Made by a program: the position numbers and the translations under genes. The notes under the pieces were generated by a model, which was given only the letters and a program-made list of their open reading frames with translations, was not told where the DNA came from and made no database searches. Shown here piece after piece: positions 52,753 to 64,000 of a stretch of DNA of 64,000 nt (its first letter is position 1; each line of letters starts with the position of its first letter). Origin of the DNA: Chinchilla lanigera (Eukaryota > Chordata > Mammalia > Rodentia > Chinchillidae); NCBI RefSeq assembly GCF_000276665.1, contig NW_004955469.1, forward strand, positions 10,266,413 through 10,330,412. Reading direction: 5' to 3'.

Positions 52753-55070
52753 ATGAATTAAGATTGAACAGCCTCTGATGGTCACTTTATTCCGTCTTCC
52801 CTCCCTTCTCTTTTTTCTTCTACTCTTCTTAACCTTTGACCTTGTGGGTAAAACAGGTCTCTTCTGGGGATGAAGTTCACTGGAAACTTTTTCTGCCACA
52901 TTGTAAAGTGGATTGCTTAGGGGGTATTAGAGCCCCTACCCCCTACTTGCCTTCATTCTTTTCCCCTTGACCTTCTCCCAACCCATCCTCCTGGATTTCC
53001 CACTGCCCAGGGCCTAATTCTCAGCAAGCTGTCAACTACTGCCAAGGCATGAGCCAATAAAAGTTTAAGGGTATTGTGTCTGAACAGGTTGATTCTGGAA
53101 ATCCAGAAATCTTCAAAGAAGCAATTAAATGTATTGCTAATGTTGTCATGGTGGTCAGACAAGATCAAGTGCAGGAAAGAGCTCTAAAAACCACTGAGGC
53201 ATGCAAAAAAGTGTGGCGATGGCATCTCTAGACTTCCTTTCTGAAAGATGGCAGCTTGCTAGGTGTGAAATATTCAGAAATGCCAGCCCAGTTCCCATTG
53301 TCCTGTAGACCAGAGAACCTGGGGTGACTGAAAAATATCTGTTCGGGGGGTGCTCTTTCCTCACAGGGAGGCAAACCAATCATTAGGTAAAGCTTGCAGT
53401 GCACGGCAGCTGGCTGAGAATTAGCTGTGGAAATTACACACTTGTTCCAGTGTGCTTTAGGCAAGCTTAGGGTGCGGGCCTCATTCTCTGCAGGACCCAA
53501 GAGCCCTGTACCAGGAGCCAGGGAGGCGCTGAATCCTAGGCCTGCTCCCATTACTCCTTGACTACTGAATTTTTTTTGAAAGCAACTGAACCTCTGAGTC
53601 TCCCTTTTTTCATCTGTGAAGGGTAATGACAGCTCTATAAGACCACCATCGTAGAAGGGGGTGACAGTATCTTCTCTGTCCCCTTTGGGTCCACATGGCT
53701 CAGGGGATCAGTGCTGCTCAGAAGTCTCAGTGCTGGATCTCACTGTGACAGCTTCTGTCGGGGCAGACAAGGGAACATGGACAGAGTCTGGCATGTTTCA
53801 GAAGTACCTGTGCTTTCCTGAGCAGCTGATGTGTCTACCCTTGTGAGGTGTCAAGGAGCAGATGCTTGGCTTCCCTGGGCTGCAGGGATGATGCTGTCCT
53901 GAGAAGCATGTGCTCACATGTCTAGGTTTGCCACTGCACCCAGGTGCATCCATTCACTGACTTTCAGTCACACTTCAGAGTCTACTTTATTTAAATTTCC
54001 ACCTCTTTGTCTATATAGCAATTAGAGTGGTTGCTGACTGCCAGACACTTATTAGATGGAGTCATAAGCTTCTTTGTGCAGCTGTAAAGGCCTTAAGAAC
54101 ATCCAGACAGTGGTTCAGTCTTTCATGGAAAAAAGCAGTAAGGAACCACTTCTACTGGGTCTACTGGGGAGGGGGGGTTGCTGTCACCAGTAAGTCTAGG
54201 CTGAATTGGTCCAAGCCAGTTCCATGACCTGGGTTGATGGTAAACTCTTGATTTCCAACAAATTTGGAGTTTTAAAGGGTAAGAAAAGTCCTCTCTCTCA
54301 GCAAGAATGTTTTGATGAGGGATTTCTGGGACAATCTCTTTTTGTTGTGTTCTAAGTGAACACAACTTTGTCTCTAGGCTTTTGTTGTTCATTAGACCTG
54401 CTACTATGTATGAGATAAGAAATTTCTCCTGGAGCTGCCATTTGCCCACGCAATGAACAGTGAGACCAAGTATGTGAAAGCACTGAGAAGATATGAAGTG
54501 CTAAAGCCAGGAGGAATCTTAAGTCACTAAAACCCATAGGCCTGGGCAACTTTACTGCAGGGCAGCCATTGGCCTCTGGGCTTCAGTGCCATGTTGGAAA
54601 TGAAGGGCATGATTTTCCTGTTGACTCTATGTGTTTGAAGGATGGATGGACACTTGCACAGAAGCAGCCTGGCCCTGCTGGCTACTGGGTCCCACCAGGC
54701 CCCCAAACAGAAGCCCCAGCCCAGAGGGGCACTAATGGCTTTGCACCTATCCTGTTCTTGCCGACAGAGATTCTATTTCTTCCTGATGAGACAACAGAAA
54801 GACTGCTTCCTACAAAGCTGTGAGCAGTTAGAACTGATCCACTTGGCCTTCTTCACCATCAGACCTGCCTGGAGTAGAGAGAAACTGTTTGCTGCAACTC
54901 TGCTGGTTGGGCAGGATCCTCTTCCTGTTGCTCAGTGAGGTTCCCAGGGGACAGATGCCATGGCCAAGCTCCACTCATTTAAAGAAAAAATAATTAAAAT
55001 TGCTTTAGGCTCCACCTCTGGAACTAGAAGATCTTTAATCAAACTAAATACCTTAACAAGTATTCATAAT

Positions 55071-55220
55071 CAGGCGTGGTGGCGCAGACCTGTAATCCCA
55101 GCACTCAGGAGGCTGAGGCAGAAAGATTGCCACGAGCTCAAGTCCCACCTGGGCTACATAATGAGTTCAGGGTCATCCTGGACTACATAGTGAGACCCTG
55201 TCTCAAAAAAATAAACAAAG
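55071..55220 (+). repeat. B1 SINE
   Basis: A full-length B1 runs from CAGGCGTGGTGGCGCAGACC to ACTACATAGTGAGACCCTG with an A-rich tail. The two CTGG(G/A)CTACATA blocks (about 55150 and 55178) show the internal quasi-duplication typical of rodent B1. Confidence 0.93.
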
Positions 55221-57149
55221 TGAACAATTCTGCACCATCCAGTATCTTCACAATATTGTGCAACTACCTTGATCGATTTCCCAAACATTTTCATCACTGT
55301 GAAAAGAGACCCCATACCATTAAGTGTTAAGTCCTTATTGCCCTTTACCCCATCCCAGCTGCCCACCCACCTGCCCCTGAGTGCTGAGTGCCCACAGGTC
55401 TGTATGAATTCAAATTTACATGGTAGTTTTGAGAATCCCAATGATTCTATTTTTGAACTAAAAAACTCTTGAAAAGTTAGCAGGGAAAACTAACAGGTAT
55501 TAATGGTGTGGTCCTCCCTTATGTTCACTTCATACCTTTTCACGTCTTCTCATACATGGTCTCAATCAGTATGTTGCTGGGTGTGTTGGAAAATCTCAGC
55601 TCTGGGAGAAATTCCTTTTCCCCTCCACAGTAGTGCATCTACTACACAGGCAGTACAATCACTACCTTGAACCCATGCACCAGGCATTCATTTGTTTCTC
55701 AAATAAAGATGGAGTAAACTTGAAAAGACGGACTTTGTTCACACGGGCACCCTTGTCATGTCACAAACATATAGACCACAGTTTAAAACTTAGTGTGCAG
55801 AGATGTTACTGTCCTGTTCTAACAGATGAGGAAGAAAATCTCTCCTTTGTTCACTTATATTCTTGTGTCCCTGCTGAGCACATGGCATTGCAAAAGGCAC
55901 CCTTTGAAACACAGATGAACAGGGAACTTTTGTGCAAGTGTTGTGTAAGGTGTCTCTTTGCTTCACAGTCAAGTGTTTTCATCGGGAATCGCAAGAACTG
56001 TCAACTAGAAGCTGCCCTCAGGGAAGTTCGGTCTGGTGGGAATGGAAGGACAGGGGACACACACATTGTGGCCTGCAGCAGGTGCGGGGTTCCAGAGAAG
56101 ACTCTGTGGAGGAAAAGGCCTAGTGTTGGAGCTGGAAGGGTAAGCAGGATGACCACAGAGAAGATGGAGTGGAGCGCAGGTGTGCCTGGCCCAGGGAGCC
56201 GACTGAGCAGACTTGGGAGATGAAGGTGTGGGGTGGCTGTGGAGGTTGGGCTGAGCATGCGCTGATTTGGGGGGGCGGTAATGAACATAGAAGCCGTGAC
56301 TCTGAGGGTCTTTCAAATGGCAGGCTTGACTCTGTCATGCACTGACGCCTGTTTGTGCCAGGCACTGCCCTTAGACTGGGGAGACAGAGGGGATGCAAAG
56401 GCCTTAGGGCCTCCACCCTGGCGTCCTCTCCTTGGGGGAAGATCAGTAACTATGACTTCACTGAGAGATTCAGAGAAGACATATAAGATGCGGTGAGTGC
56501 AGCAGGAACCACTGGGCCTTCTTGAATCTGGCGTGAAGAGTGGGTAAGAGAGCTTCCCAGAACTGGTGTTATTCACACTGAGACCCCAAAAGTAAGTGGA
56601 AATGGGAGCTTTACTTCTAGGTCCTGGGAGTTGCCAAGGGTGCAGCTGAATGGCAGCTGACACAGCTGCTGTCACACTCGACAAAAATGAACTCAGCAAG
56701 TGCTTGGGACAGGCAGGGAGGGGAGGGGGAAGCAGGGACAAGAGGGGCCCAGCTGACACACAGAGTTCCAGCCACGGAACCCGAAGGCACAAGAAGGTGC
56801 TCCTTGGGAGGCCAAGTCCAGGACATCTGGTTCCAGGAACAGAAACTGGAAGGCAGGAGGAGGAGCTGGGGGTGGGGGTGGGGAGGCCCAGCCCCGAGTT
56901 TTAGGCATGTGACTTTGAGGAACTACAGGAGGGGGTGGGCAGGGGTCCGGGGCTGAGGCAGTACACAGGCAGGGCCTGAGGCCATGACGAGGAGTTCTTC
57001 TGGAGAAGGTCACACATCTTGCAGCTTGGTACCACCCTCAGTCCGTGTTCCCAGCAGCCCTAGTCCTCAGCCTTGAAAGCTTGACCAGTCTCTCTCTTCT
57101 TCCCCAGAAGAGCACTCGAACTGCCCTTCTCTCTCAGAGTGTCCCCCGG

Positions 57150-57900
57150 CCCCCACACTTTCCACAGATGATGTCATCTTCCACTTTACTGAAGAAGGAG
57201 ACCATCACAGGGGATCTCCTCGATTTCCCATCAGCAAGTTGACAAACCTGTCAGCTTCCTTCCTTCTTCTTCAGCAGAGAAGGGTCCCTCCTGCTCCCCA
57301 AGCAAGTCTTTCTCCTCTACCCAGCTCTGAGTCTCCCCATTCTCCTCAGAGACCCTCTTTAAGCGTCTTCCCGCTCTTCTTGTCTTGTCATTGGTGTCTA
57401 CCCTCCCCAAGCAGCAGTGAATGAGATCAAGTCTTGCCCGTCTCGAGAATGACAAAACCCCACCCCGGCCACAGCTCCCATCTCAGCCTCACCGCCTCGT
57501 CTGGAGAGAGTTATCTTAGCTTGTGGCTCCTAGTTCCTCACCTCCCACTCTGCTCTCAACCCACTGAAGTCCAGCTCCCAACCCGCACAGCCCCGACTGT
57601 CTGAACTTCCTTGCAATGAAATGCTGCAGGCACATCCGAGCCTTGGTCACCTCTAGCCTATGGCCATGGTGGGCACTGCTGGCTGCACCTTCTGGGATAT
57701 GCCATTTTCTGCGGCTCTCCTCATCCTGCCTTGACCCTCATGGCTCCCTCAATCCCATGTCAATGCGTCACAACCAAGGCCCACCTACATCAAATGGGCA
57801 TGTTCCATCAGCCCCACCACCGCCTTCCCAGCAGAAGCCTATCCTCTCTTATCTGGACAGCACCATTATCTCCAGCCCCGCCCTGCAGCTGAGACACCAA
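57150..57900 (+). repeat. L2-like LINE ORF-derived fragments
   Basis: Around 57165-57260 the conceptual translation, with frame breaks, resembles a part of the L2 (CR1-clade) ORF2 protein (FTE, then TNLSAS-like words). The rest is C/T-rich decayed sequence. The assignment is tentative and the fragment is non-functional. Confidence 0.4.
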
Positions 57901-59304
57901 ATGGATTAAAAGGGTTGGTGGTCTGTTTCTTGCTGCTCTAGATTTGGGGCCCTTACCTCAAAATGTGTAAATCTCCTGCTTGTCAAAGCCTGTTGTAGAG
58001 GGACATCAGCTAGGATTAGGTTCAGCAAGAACCCAAAGAGAGCCTTGAAAATATGTCCATGATCTACCTCTCGCTGTTGCAGGTTCTGAGGCCCAGGGGT
58101 TGTTTAGGATTTAGCTGTTAAGACTATGACAGGCTACCCCCATTCAATGTATTGTCCTGAAAACATTGGCAGGCTTCCGATCTATTTGTTTCCAGTTGGT
58201 TTCTTCTGCAGAAACCACAGCTAAAGATCTAGTGTAGACATCATTCTAAACCACTTGAGAACCCAGGGTGGCTTGAGAAAATTCATTTCGAACTCTCCCT
58301 ATGCCTCATGACACTAAGCCAGCAAGCTGACTGATGTGAAGACCTCTGGGTAGAAGTTGGAGGACATTTCCTCCCATGGCCCCTGAAGGACTACCTCTTC
58401 CTCCCTCACCTAACCAATTTGCTCTCTGGGATTTTTCTAGAAGATGGAAGTTGAGGATGTACCCTTGACTTCCTCACCTGCTTGCTGGTTGCCCTCCTCC
58501 CCACCATCCTCTGAACTAAAAGGTCAGAGTGTTTTTTTTTTTTTTTCCCCAGCTATTTTTTTCTTTATATAAAGCTTTATGATCAAAGTCTGCTTCTTGA
58601 TATCTTAAGCGGGGGGGTGGTGCTTAAAGGTATCCAGAACAGTCTTTTTCTTTCAAGACTATTCTCTGGCTGAAAACTTTTATTGTGTATGTCAAAAGTT
58701 AAGTATTATCTCTCTGCATTTTTTTTCTTTGATAATCCTAATTCAGCTCCTTAGACAAGCAGATATTTGAGCTAACCGGGAATATCACATGTACAGACAT
58801 ACAAAAGAGAAATGCAATTAATCCTATTTTTCAAAATAGGATCTGTTTACATAACTAAGGACTTCCTATTTTGCTTAGGGTAAGTCCACAATGTGTCAGA
58901 TCCTTCTGGATCTGACCCCCCCGCTTATTTCCCCTGCCTCCTCTCATCCAACTTTTGGCCTCAACTTTTCACAACCACATTGGACTTTCTCAGTTCCCCC
59001 AACATATTCCACTCAGGACTTTCTCAAGAGCTGTAGTGTAGTCTGGAAAGCTCTTTGCCTCTCTCTTTAACTGACCAACTCATCTTTATTTCCCAGGTTT
59101 TGATTTAAAGTTCACTCATTGTCTTAGGGAGAATTTCCTGACCCACAGTATCTATCAGATCATCCAGCACGTTTGTGGTGATTGAACTAATTGTTTTTAA
59201 TGAAGTCTTAAGCCCTTCTGTGTCCAGGGAAGAACAATGTCTGTTCTGTTTCCCTGATCTCTTCATTGGGCATCATGATTTTCAGTATGGACTAACAAGA
59301 TGAG

Positions 59305-59480
59305 TCTCTAAAATGCAGCTCTACCTAAAACCCGTCAGTGGCTCACTTTCCCCCGGAAGATAAAGCTCAGCTCCCTTCAGTGGCTTCCAAAGGCTGCGTG
59401 GTCTGCTCCCACCTGCCAGCCCCTCTCCTTCCATGTTCATCTGGACTAAAACACCTCTCTGTCTGTGAAAGGGGCTGAAC
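59305..59480 (+). repeat. L2 LINE 3' region fragment
   Basis: TAAAACCCGTCAGTGGCTCA, GATAAAGCTCAGCTCCCTTC, then GGCTGCGTGGTCTGCTCCC follow the L2 3' region layout. Confidence 0.65.
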
Positions 59481-60044
59481 CTCTTGCTTGTAAGTTCCCA
59501 AATAAGGTGTCCTCATTTTCCGGTATGGACAACTTTTATTCATCATTTAGCTCTTAGCTGAGAAATGGATTTTTTGTTTAATTGACTGATTGTCATGTAC
59601 ATTCATCCCCATTCTAAGTATCAGGGACTGTGCTGAGTGCTAGGGTGGTGGGGCGGACAAGACACCCCAACCTCAGCCTCTAGCATGTTAGTTTGCTGAC
59701 TATTGGCACCCCCAGGCTGAGGTAGCTGCCTCTCTGGGCCTCCCTGTCCTCACATTGCCTTATCACAGTTTAGTGACCGTTTCTTGGTCTCTATCCTCCT
59801 GAGGGCCTATGAGCTGTTTGTTGAATGAATCTATGAACCTTTAAGGTATTCAGCTAGGTGTAATTAGAAGAAGTAGGAAATGGCATAGCCTGGATGAGCT
59901 GGGCAAAAGGTGCTATGGGCAGGGAACACAAAACAAGATGGACATGGGACTGGGAAGGGGACAGAGGCAGAAAGGGGCCCCTTCCTCCTTCCTCAGGGAG
60001 TTACAGGAAGTGTGATGGAAGAAAAGTACTAGGACCCGGACACA

Positions 60045-60310
60045 AAAGGCCACAGATAGCATGATTCAATTGTTTTTATTACCACAATAAATAAACTCAA
60101 AGGGATAAGAGGCAAATTGGTGGCTGCCATGGGCTGGGAAGAGTATGAGGAAAGGGAGAGGGCTCTTAAGGGTGTGGGGTTTTCTTTTGGGATGATAAAA
60201 ATGTGTTGGAACTAGATAGAGGCAGTGGTTGCCCAACATTGTGAGGGTACTAAATGCTACTGTACTGTTCATTTAAAATGGTTTATGTTACATGAACTGC
60301 ACATTACAAA
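60045..60310 (+). repeat. L1M LINE 3' end fragment
   Basis: GGTGGCTGCCATGGGCTGGG, GGATGATAAAAATGTGTTGG, AACTAGATAGAGGCAGTGG and TTTAAAATGGTTTATGTTAC match the 3' UTR of old mammalian L1 elements. Confidence 0.75.
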
Positions 60311-60834
60311 GAATGAGCAGAAGGAAAGATAACGGGAAGGAGACAGAAGGAAGGCAGGCCTCGGAGGCTTCTCCTTTTCCTCCACGGTTCCAGGGACCCC
60401 TCAAACTCTGGGACTGGCTGGGGCTACACTGACAGAAAGGCCTCACCACATCCACTAGTTTGTCTCAGATGCAGGGAAGCTTGAACGTGGGGATGTGGGC
60501 TCTGTGGGCTCTGGGCAAGAGCCCTGGGAGTGAGTTTCTGCAAGGCTTGACGGCAGTAGGAGAGGGAGGCCTCTGTGCTCTGCAGCGGGACGGAGCTCCC
60601 AAGCGCAGTGGGAAGTGAGTACGTTTGTATCTAGCCAAGGGGAAGTGTGGTCAAGTGGAAACCACCCAAAGAAGGAAGGCTTTCAGGGCTCTGTCATCCC
60701 AGCTAACAGATGTATAATCTGAAGCAGCTCACTTTTCATCTCTGATGGAAGCAAAGTGTCCTTCTCTGCTGTTGGAAATGCAGAAGAGGCCGGTGATTTT
60801 GGAAGACAGGTGGTTGCTTGGGACACTAAACTTA

Positions 60835-61770
60835 CTATTACTGTATGATTCAGCAGTCCTGTTCCATGGTATTTACCAAAGGAGCTGAAAATTTGTATGC
60901 ACATGTGATGTTTAAACTTGATCGTATCACCTTGACTGATTTGGGATCTGCCTAGGGGATTGGTGGAACATAGTTCTGGGTGTGTCTGGCTGGATCATAG
61001 AGCTGTGACCTTGGGGTCTCTATCTTGTCCCTCATTGCTTTCTCTCTGGTGCTGCTCCCCTGCTCTGCTTCCTGCTCCATGAACACAATGCTCTGCCATG
61101 TCCGTCCACCATGACATTTCTGGCTTGGAGCCAGCTGAGCACGGACTGAATCTCCTGAAACGGTGAGCCAGTTAAACCTCTCTTCCTTCTCTTCTTCTTC
61201 TCTTTTCTCTCTTCCCTTAAGTTATAGGTGCCAGGTATTGTGTCCCTGCAACAGGTAACCTGACTAATACATACAAAAACCTGCACCCAAGTTTTATATC
61301 AGCTTTATTCATAATTGCCAGAGCTTTGAAGTAATCAAGATGTCCTTTAGTAGGTGATGGATAAATGAATTGTGGTCTATCCAGACAAAGGAATATTATT
61401 CAGTGCTAAAAAGATGGAAGTTCTCAAGCCCTAAAAAGACACAGAGGAACTTTAAATGTATACTGAGTGAAAGAAGCCAGCCTGAAAGGCTACAGTCAGT
61501 ATGATCCCAACTATGTAATATTCTGGAAAAGGCAAAACTATGGAGACTATAACAAAATCAGTGGTTGCCAGGGATTAGGAGCAGAGGGATAATTAAGCAG
61601 AACACGCTTTTATGGCAGTGAAACTATTCTCTAGGATACCATAACGGTGGCTAAATGTCATTATACACTTGTCAAAACCCATAGAGTGCATAACTCCAAG
61701 AATGACCCTGATGTAAATGTTGCAGTGTGGGTGATAATGACAAGTCAGTGTAGGTCCATGTGTTCTAAGA
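60835..61770 (+). repeat. L1M LINE 3' fragment split by an LTR
   Basis: The L1 sequence is TGATTCAGCAGTCCTG to TGTATGCACA on the left. It resumes on the right as ACAAAAACCTGCACCCAAG, then GGAATATTATTCAGTGC, then GGGTGATAATGACAAGTC. It reads as one old L1 3' region interrupted at 60904-61271. Confidence 0.7.
60904..61271 (+). mobile_element. Solitary MaLR-like LTR nested in L1
   Basis: This 368-bp unit starts TGTGATG and ends TAATACA. It has a CTCCATGAAC-rich interior and the terminal GTGAGCCAGTTAAACCTC, then CCTGACTAATACA, that characterises ERVL-MaLR type LTRs. There is no internal gene sequence and no coding potential. I see no clean target duplication. Confidence 0.65.
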
Positions 61771-61784
61771 AACAACCACTCTGA

Positions 61785-62016
61785 ACTGGGTGAGGTCCTG
61801 CGTGCCTGTCACCCCAGCACTATGGGAGACTGAGGCAGGAGGATCACAAGTTTTAGCCCAGCCTGGGCAACTTAGCAAACTAGCATGACTTCTGCCTCAA
61901 AATAAAAAATACATAAAAGGGTTGGCTTTGTGGCTCAGTGCTAGTATCCCCCAAAATCCCACCAAACAAACAGAAAACACTAACCAAACAAACAAACAAA
62001 CCAAAACCCAAAAAAC
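61785..62016 (+). repeat. B1-dID composite SINE
   Basis: A B1 unit (GTGCCTGTCACCCCAGCAC to TTCTGCCTCAAAATAAAA) is followed by an ID-like unit (GGGTTGGCTTTGTGGCTCAG) and an (AAAC)n-type tail. Confidence 0.75.
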
Positions 62017-62854
62017 TGGCACCACTGTGGTTGGCAATTCTGATGGTGAAGGACTCTATGCATGCATGCGTGTGTGCGGTACATATAGACACTCTCTGTA
62101 TTCTGTGGTCAGTTTTGTTGTGAAACTAAAACTACCTTCAAAAATAAAGACTATGTTTAAAAAATTGGACCTCAAAAAATTGAAAAATAAAAATAGTTAT
62201 TTTGAATGCTTCACCCATAGCCATTAGCACAGAGCTTTGTGTTCTGCATCTGGTCCTCACAATTCTCTCAGGTTGTGGAGAAGAAAGCTCAGATCCCTAC
62301 ACCTGGGTGACTCGTCCAAGGTCACCCAGCCGGTCACCAAGGATCTCCAAGTGACTCTGCATCACCTGTTCTTAGTCATCTTTCTGCCTCAATTGACCGT
62401 CAAAATGATGATAATAATCACCTCCCTTGCCTGCGTGGCTGAGAGAATTAGGTGAGCCTTAGATGAAAAGTTCCTTTGCAAAAGTGTTCACGGAAGTTAT
62501 TATTTTATTAAGTGGAAGGTAAGGCAGTTTCTATGGAAAGGGCTTAGGTATTAAGCTCTTGCAAAGGAAGGTTTAATGGGAACGCAAGAGGAGTTGTTGC
62601 TGGGATATGAGAAAAACAGGCAAAGACTTTCACAGGCCTGCGAGAGCCAAGGGCATTTGGGTGTGGAGGTAGCCAAGCCCGGTGGCAGCCAGGGCCATCC
62701 CTGCGCACCTTGCTCAGAGCCCGGCCCCAAACAGCAGCCAGGTGGATCCTAAAGGAACCAGGCAGCAGCTGCTGCTCTTTGTTGCTTAGGATAGAGTAGA
62801 GGCGACCAGAGAGGTCCTAGCTGAGATTTCTGCAGGCAATTTGGATCTGGACAT

Positions 62855-63040
62855 CCAAGAGTTCAAAGCCCTGCTTGACCAGTCATTTGCTGGGTGACCT
62901 TGGACAAATTACTTAACTTCTTTGAACTTCCATTTTCTCATCTGCAAAATGAGGGTTGTATATTCTCTACCTCATCGCACTGTCATGAGGATTACACGAC
63001 ATAATGGGCTCACAGTGACTCAGACCTAGTAAGTGCCGCC
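62855..63040 (+). repeat. MIR SINE
   Basis: GGGTGACCTTGGACAAATTA, TTTTCTCATCTGCAAAATGA, GTCATGAGGATTACACG, then CCTAGTAAGTGCC. It is well preserved for its age. Confidence 0.75.
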
Positions 63041-64000
63041 TAACGATCCACTCATCATCCTTTAGCCATCCTTCCCTAACACATCACAGGGAGGCAGAAC
63101 CCGAGGGTTGGAGCAAGTTGGCCAAGGCTACGCTGCTTAGTAGTGACAGGGTTGAGCTTCCTCTGAGGTCATGATTTCTGCCTGCTCCTTGATCAGCCCT
63201 TTCTGAGAATCCCTTAACTGACTGGATGAACTGACAGGCTGCACCTCACTTTCTGACCAGCTACCTCCCGACCCCACTTGGCACCACACATAGGCTGCTA
63301 CTGTTCCTCAGCTCAGCCGTGAATGTGCCAATGCTGGCAAAGCGGGAGGGTCTGTTGAGCTGTCCTGCCCCTGTTTGTGGGAGAGGGGCCTCCCTCTGGG
63401 CAGGGGCTACCTGAACGGATCACATCCCCTCGCTCTTCACGAGCCACTTTTGGATGCTACAGGCTGCAACCAGTATCAGTGTCCAGACCCCTCCTTCACC
63501 CCTGCCGCCCGCCTCTCCAGGGTTCCCGTGACTGTGACCTGAGCCCTCTGTATCACAAGAGCTGCCTGGCACACAGATCTTTCCGCAGCAGCCCCTGAGA
63601 CCATGACAGATGTCTTGGAATTTTGTCACAAAGCTGAGGAGCTCCAGTCCATGCTGATGCCCCAGTGCTGGGCATTTAGTGAACAGTAGGTGTGCCCAGC
63701 TGAGCTCTGGAAAGATCTTCCTGCTGGGATTTCTGCTCCTCTGAAGCCCCTGCTTGACCCCTTCTGTGTGCCAAGGGACATGGTTGCTGCCATGCAAAGT
63801 CACCACCCCCGTAACCACATCTCACAGCCGTCACTGCTTCCCTAGCTGTGCTACCGGTCACACCATGGGCACCAGCAGCAGGTAAGTGGTGAGGGTAGTA
63901 ACCTGGTGGTAGGGAGATCCCAAAGGGACCTTATTTGCCGGACCGGCTGAGAGATCCCCAGAGGGTCCCCCAGAACACCACCCCTGTAAACCAGCATGTA

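Larger units (their letters stand above)
48006..52775 (+). other. FOSL2: FOSL2 3' UTR
   Basis: About 4.77 kb of sequence runs from the stop codon to just past AATAAA at 52747-52752. A long 3' UTR is characteristic of FOSL2. It contains AU-rich pentamers (51549, 51839, 51851 and 52163), a TG microsatellite (51561-51612) and putative miRNA seed matches (50037-50044 and 52619-52626). No B1, ID or L1 copy is recognisable, which fits constraint. ATTAAA hexamers at 48483 and 51907 could give shorter forms. The 3' end is inferred from the signal, not from transcript data. Confidence 0.85.
52776..64000. other. Downstream intergenic region
   Basis: I recognise no coding exon. The human neighbour is PLB1, tens of kb further on. 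The region holds a B1 (55.1 kb), L2-like fragments (57.15-57.9 and 59.3-59.65 kb), L1M fragments with a nested MaLR-like LTR (60.0-61.77 kb), a B1-dID (61.8 kb) and a MIR (62.9 kb). The rest is unique-looking sequence. Confidence 0.7.

Noticed and set aside
55633..56223. Plus-strand frame of about 196 codons (about 183 from the first ATG)
   Set aside because: It is the longest intergenic frame outside GC-rich DNA, but the composition changes along it, parts look like old repeat sequence, and no domain is visible. Chance is the simpler explanation without transcript evidence.
57045..57909. C/T-rich frames that might be exons of a downstream gene
   Set aside because: The region reads better as decayed L2 LINE sequence, and frames are broken.

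Overview
This is a piece of a mammalian, almost certainly rodent, nuclear genome. It has spliced GT-AG genes, long non-coding stretches, CpG-rich promoter sequence, and many 7SL-derived B1 and tRNA-Ala-like ID SINEs. Several SINEs are the B1-dID composite (a B1 unit followed by an ID-like unit) described from non-murid rodents. Together with ID copies ending in a GGTACCGGAGAAAAACC-type tail, this points to a non-mouse, non-rat rodent. I cannot fix the species.

The only protein-coding gene I can support is FOSL2 (Fra-2), an AP-1 family bZIP transcription factor, on the + strand. Its four coding exons are 31585-31683, 41107-41358, 45110-45217 and 47487-48005. They join in phase 0 at consensus splice sites into an intact 325-residue protein. 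The long 3' UTR runs from 48006 to about 52775, ending after an AATAAA at 52747. The promoter and 5' leader lie in a CpG-rich block (about 29.6-31.75 kb) that contains a 150-base assembly gap (30036-30185). A second CpG-rich block lies at about 28.2-29.1 kb.

Layout: 1-28.2 kb is intergenic, with decayed SINEs and LINEs, microsatellites, a GC-rich patch at 14.3-14.75 kb and a perfect 13-bp MARE near the left edge. 28.2-31.6 kb is promoter and leader. 31.6-48.0 kb is the gene body, with introns of about 9.4, 3.75 and 2.3 kb. 48.0-52.8 kb is the 3' UTR, in which I recognise no SINE. 52.8-64 kb is intergenic, with L2, L1, a MaLR-like LTR nested in L1, B1 and MIR copies. In human the neighbours are BABAM2 upstream and PLB1 downstream; I recognise no exon of either here.

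Regulatory sequence fits an immediate-early, autoregulated AP-1 gene: a CRE-like site and a consensus TRE 70 bp apart in the promoter, six consensus AP-1 heptamers in 6.6 kb of gene body, and AU-rich elements in the 3' UTR. I found no convincing evidence of an undescribed system. The most interesting leads are the AP-1 clustering, the distal MARE, the diverged ~150-bp duplication at 26.6-27.06 kb and the second CpG-rich block.
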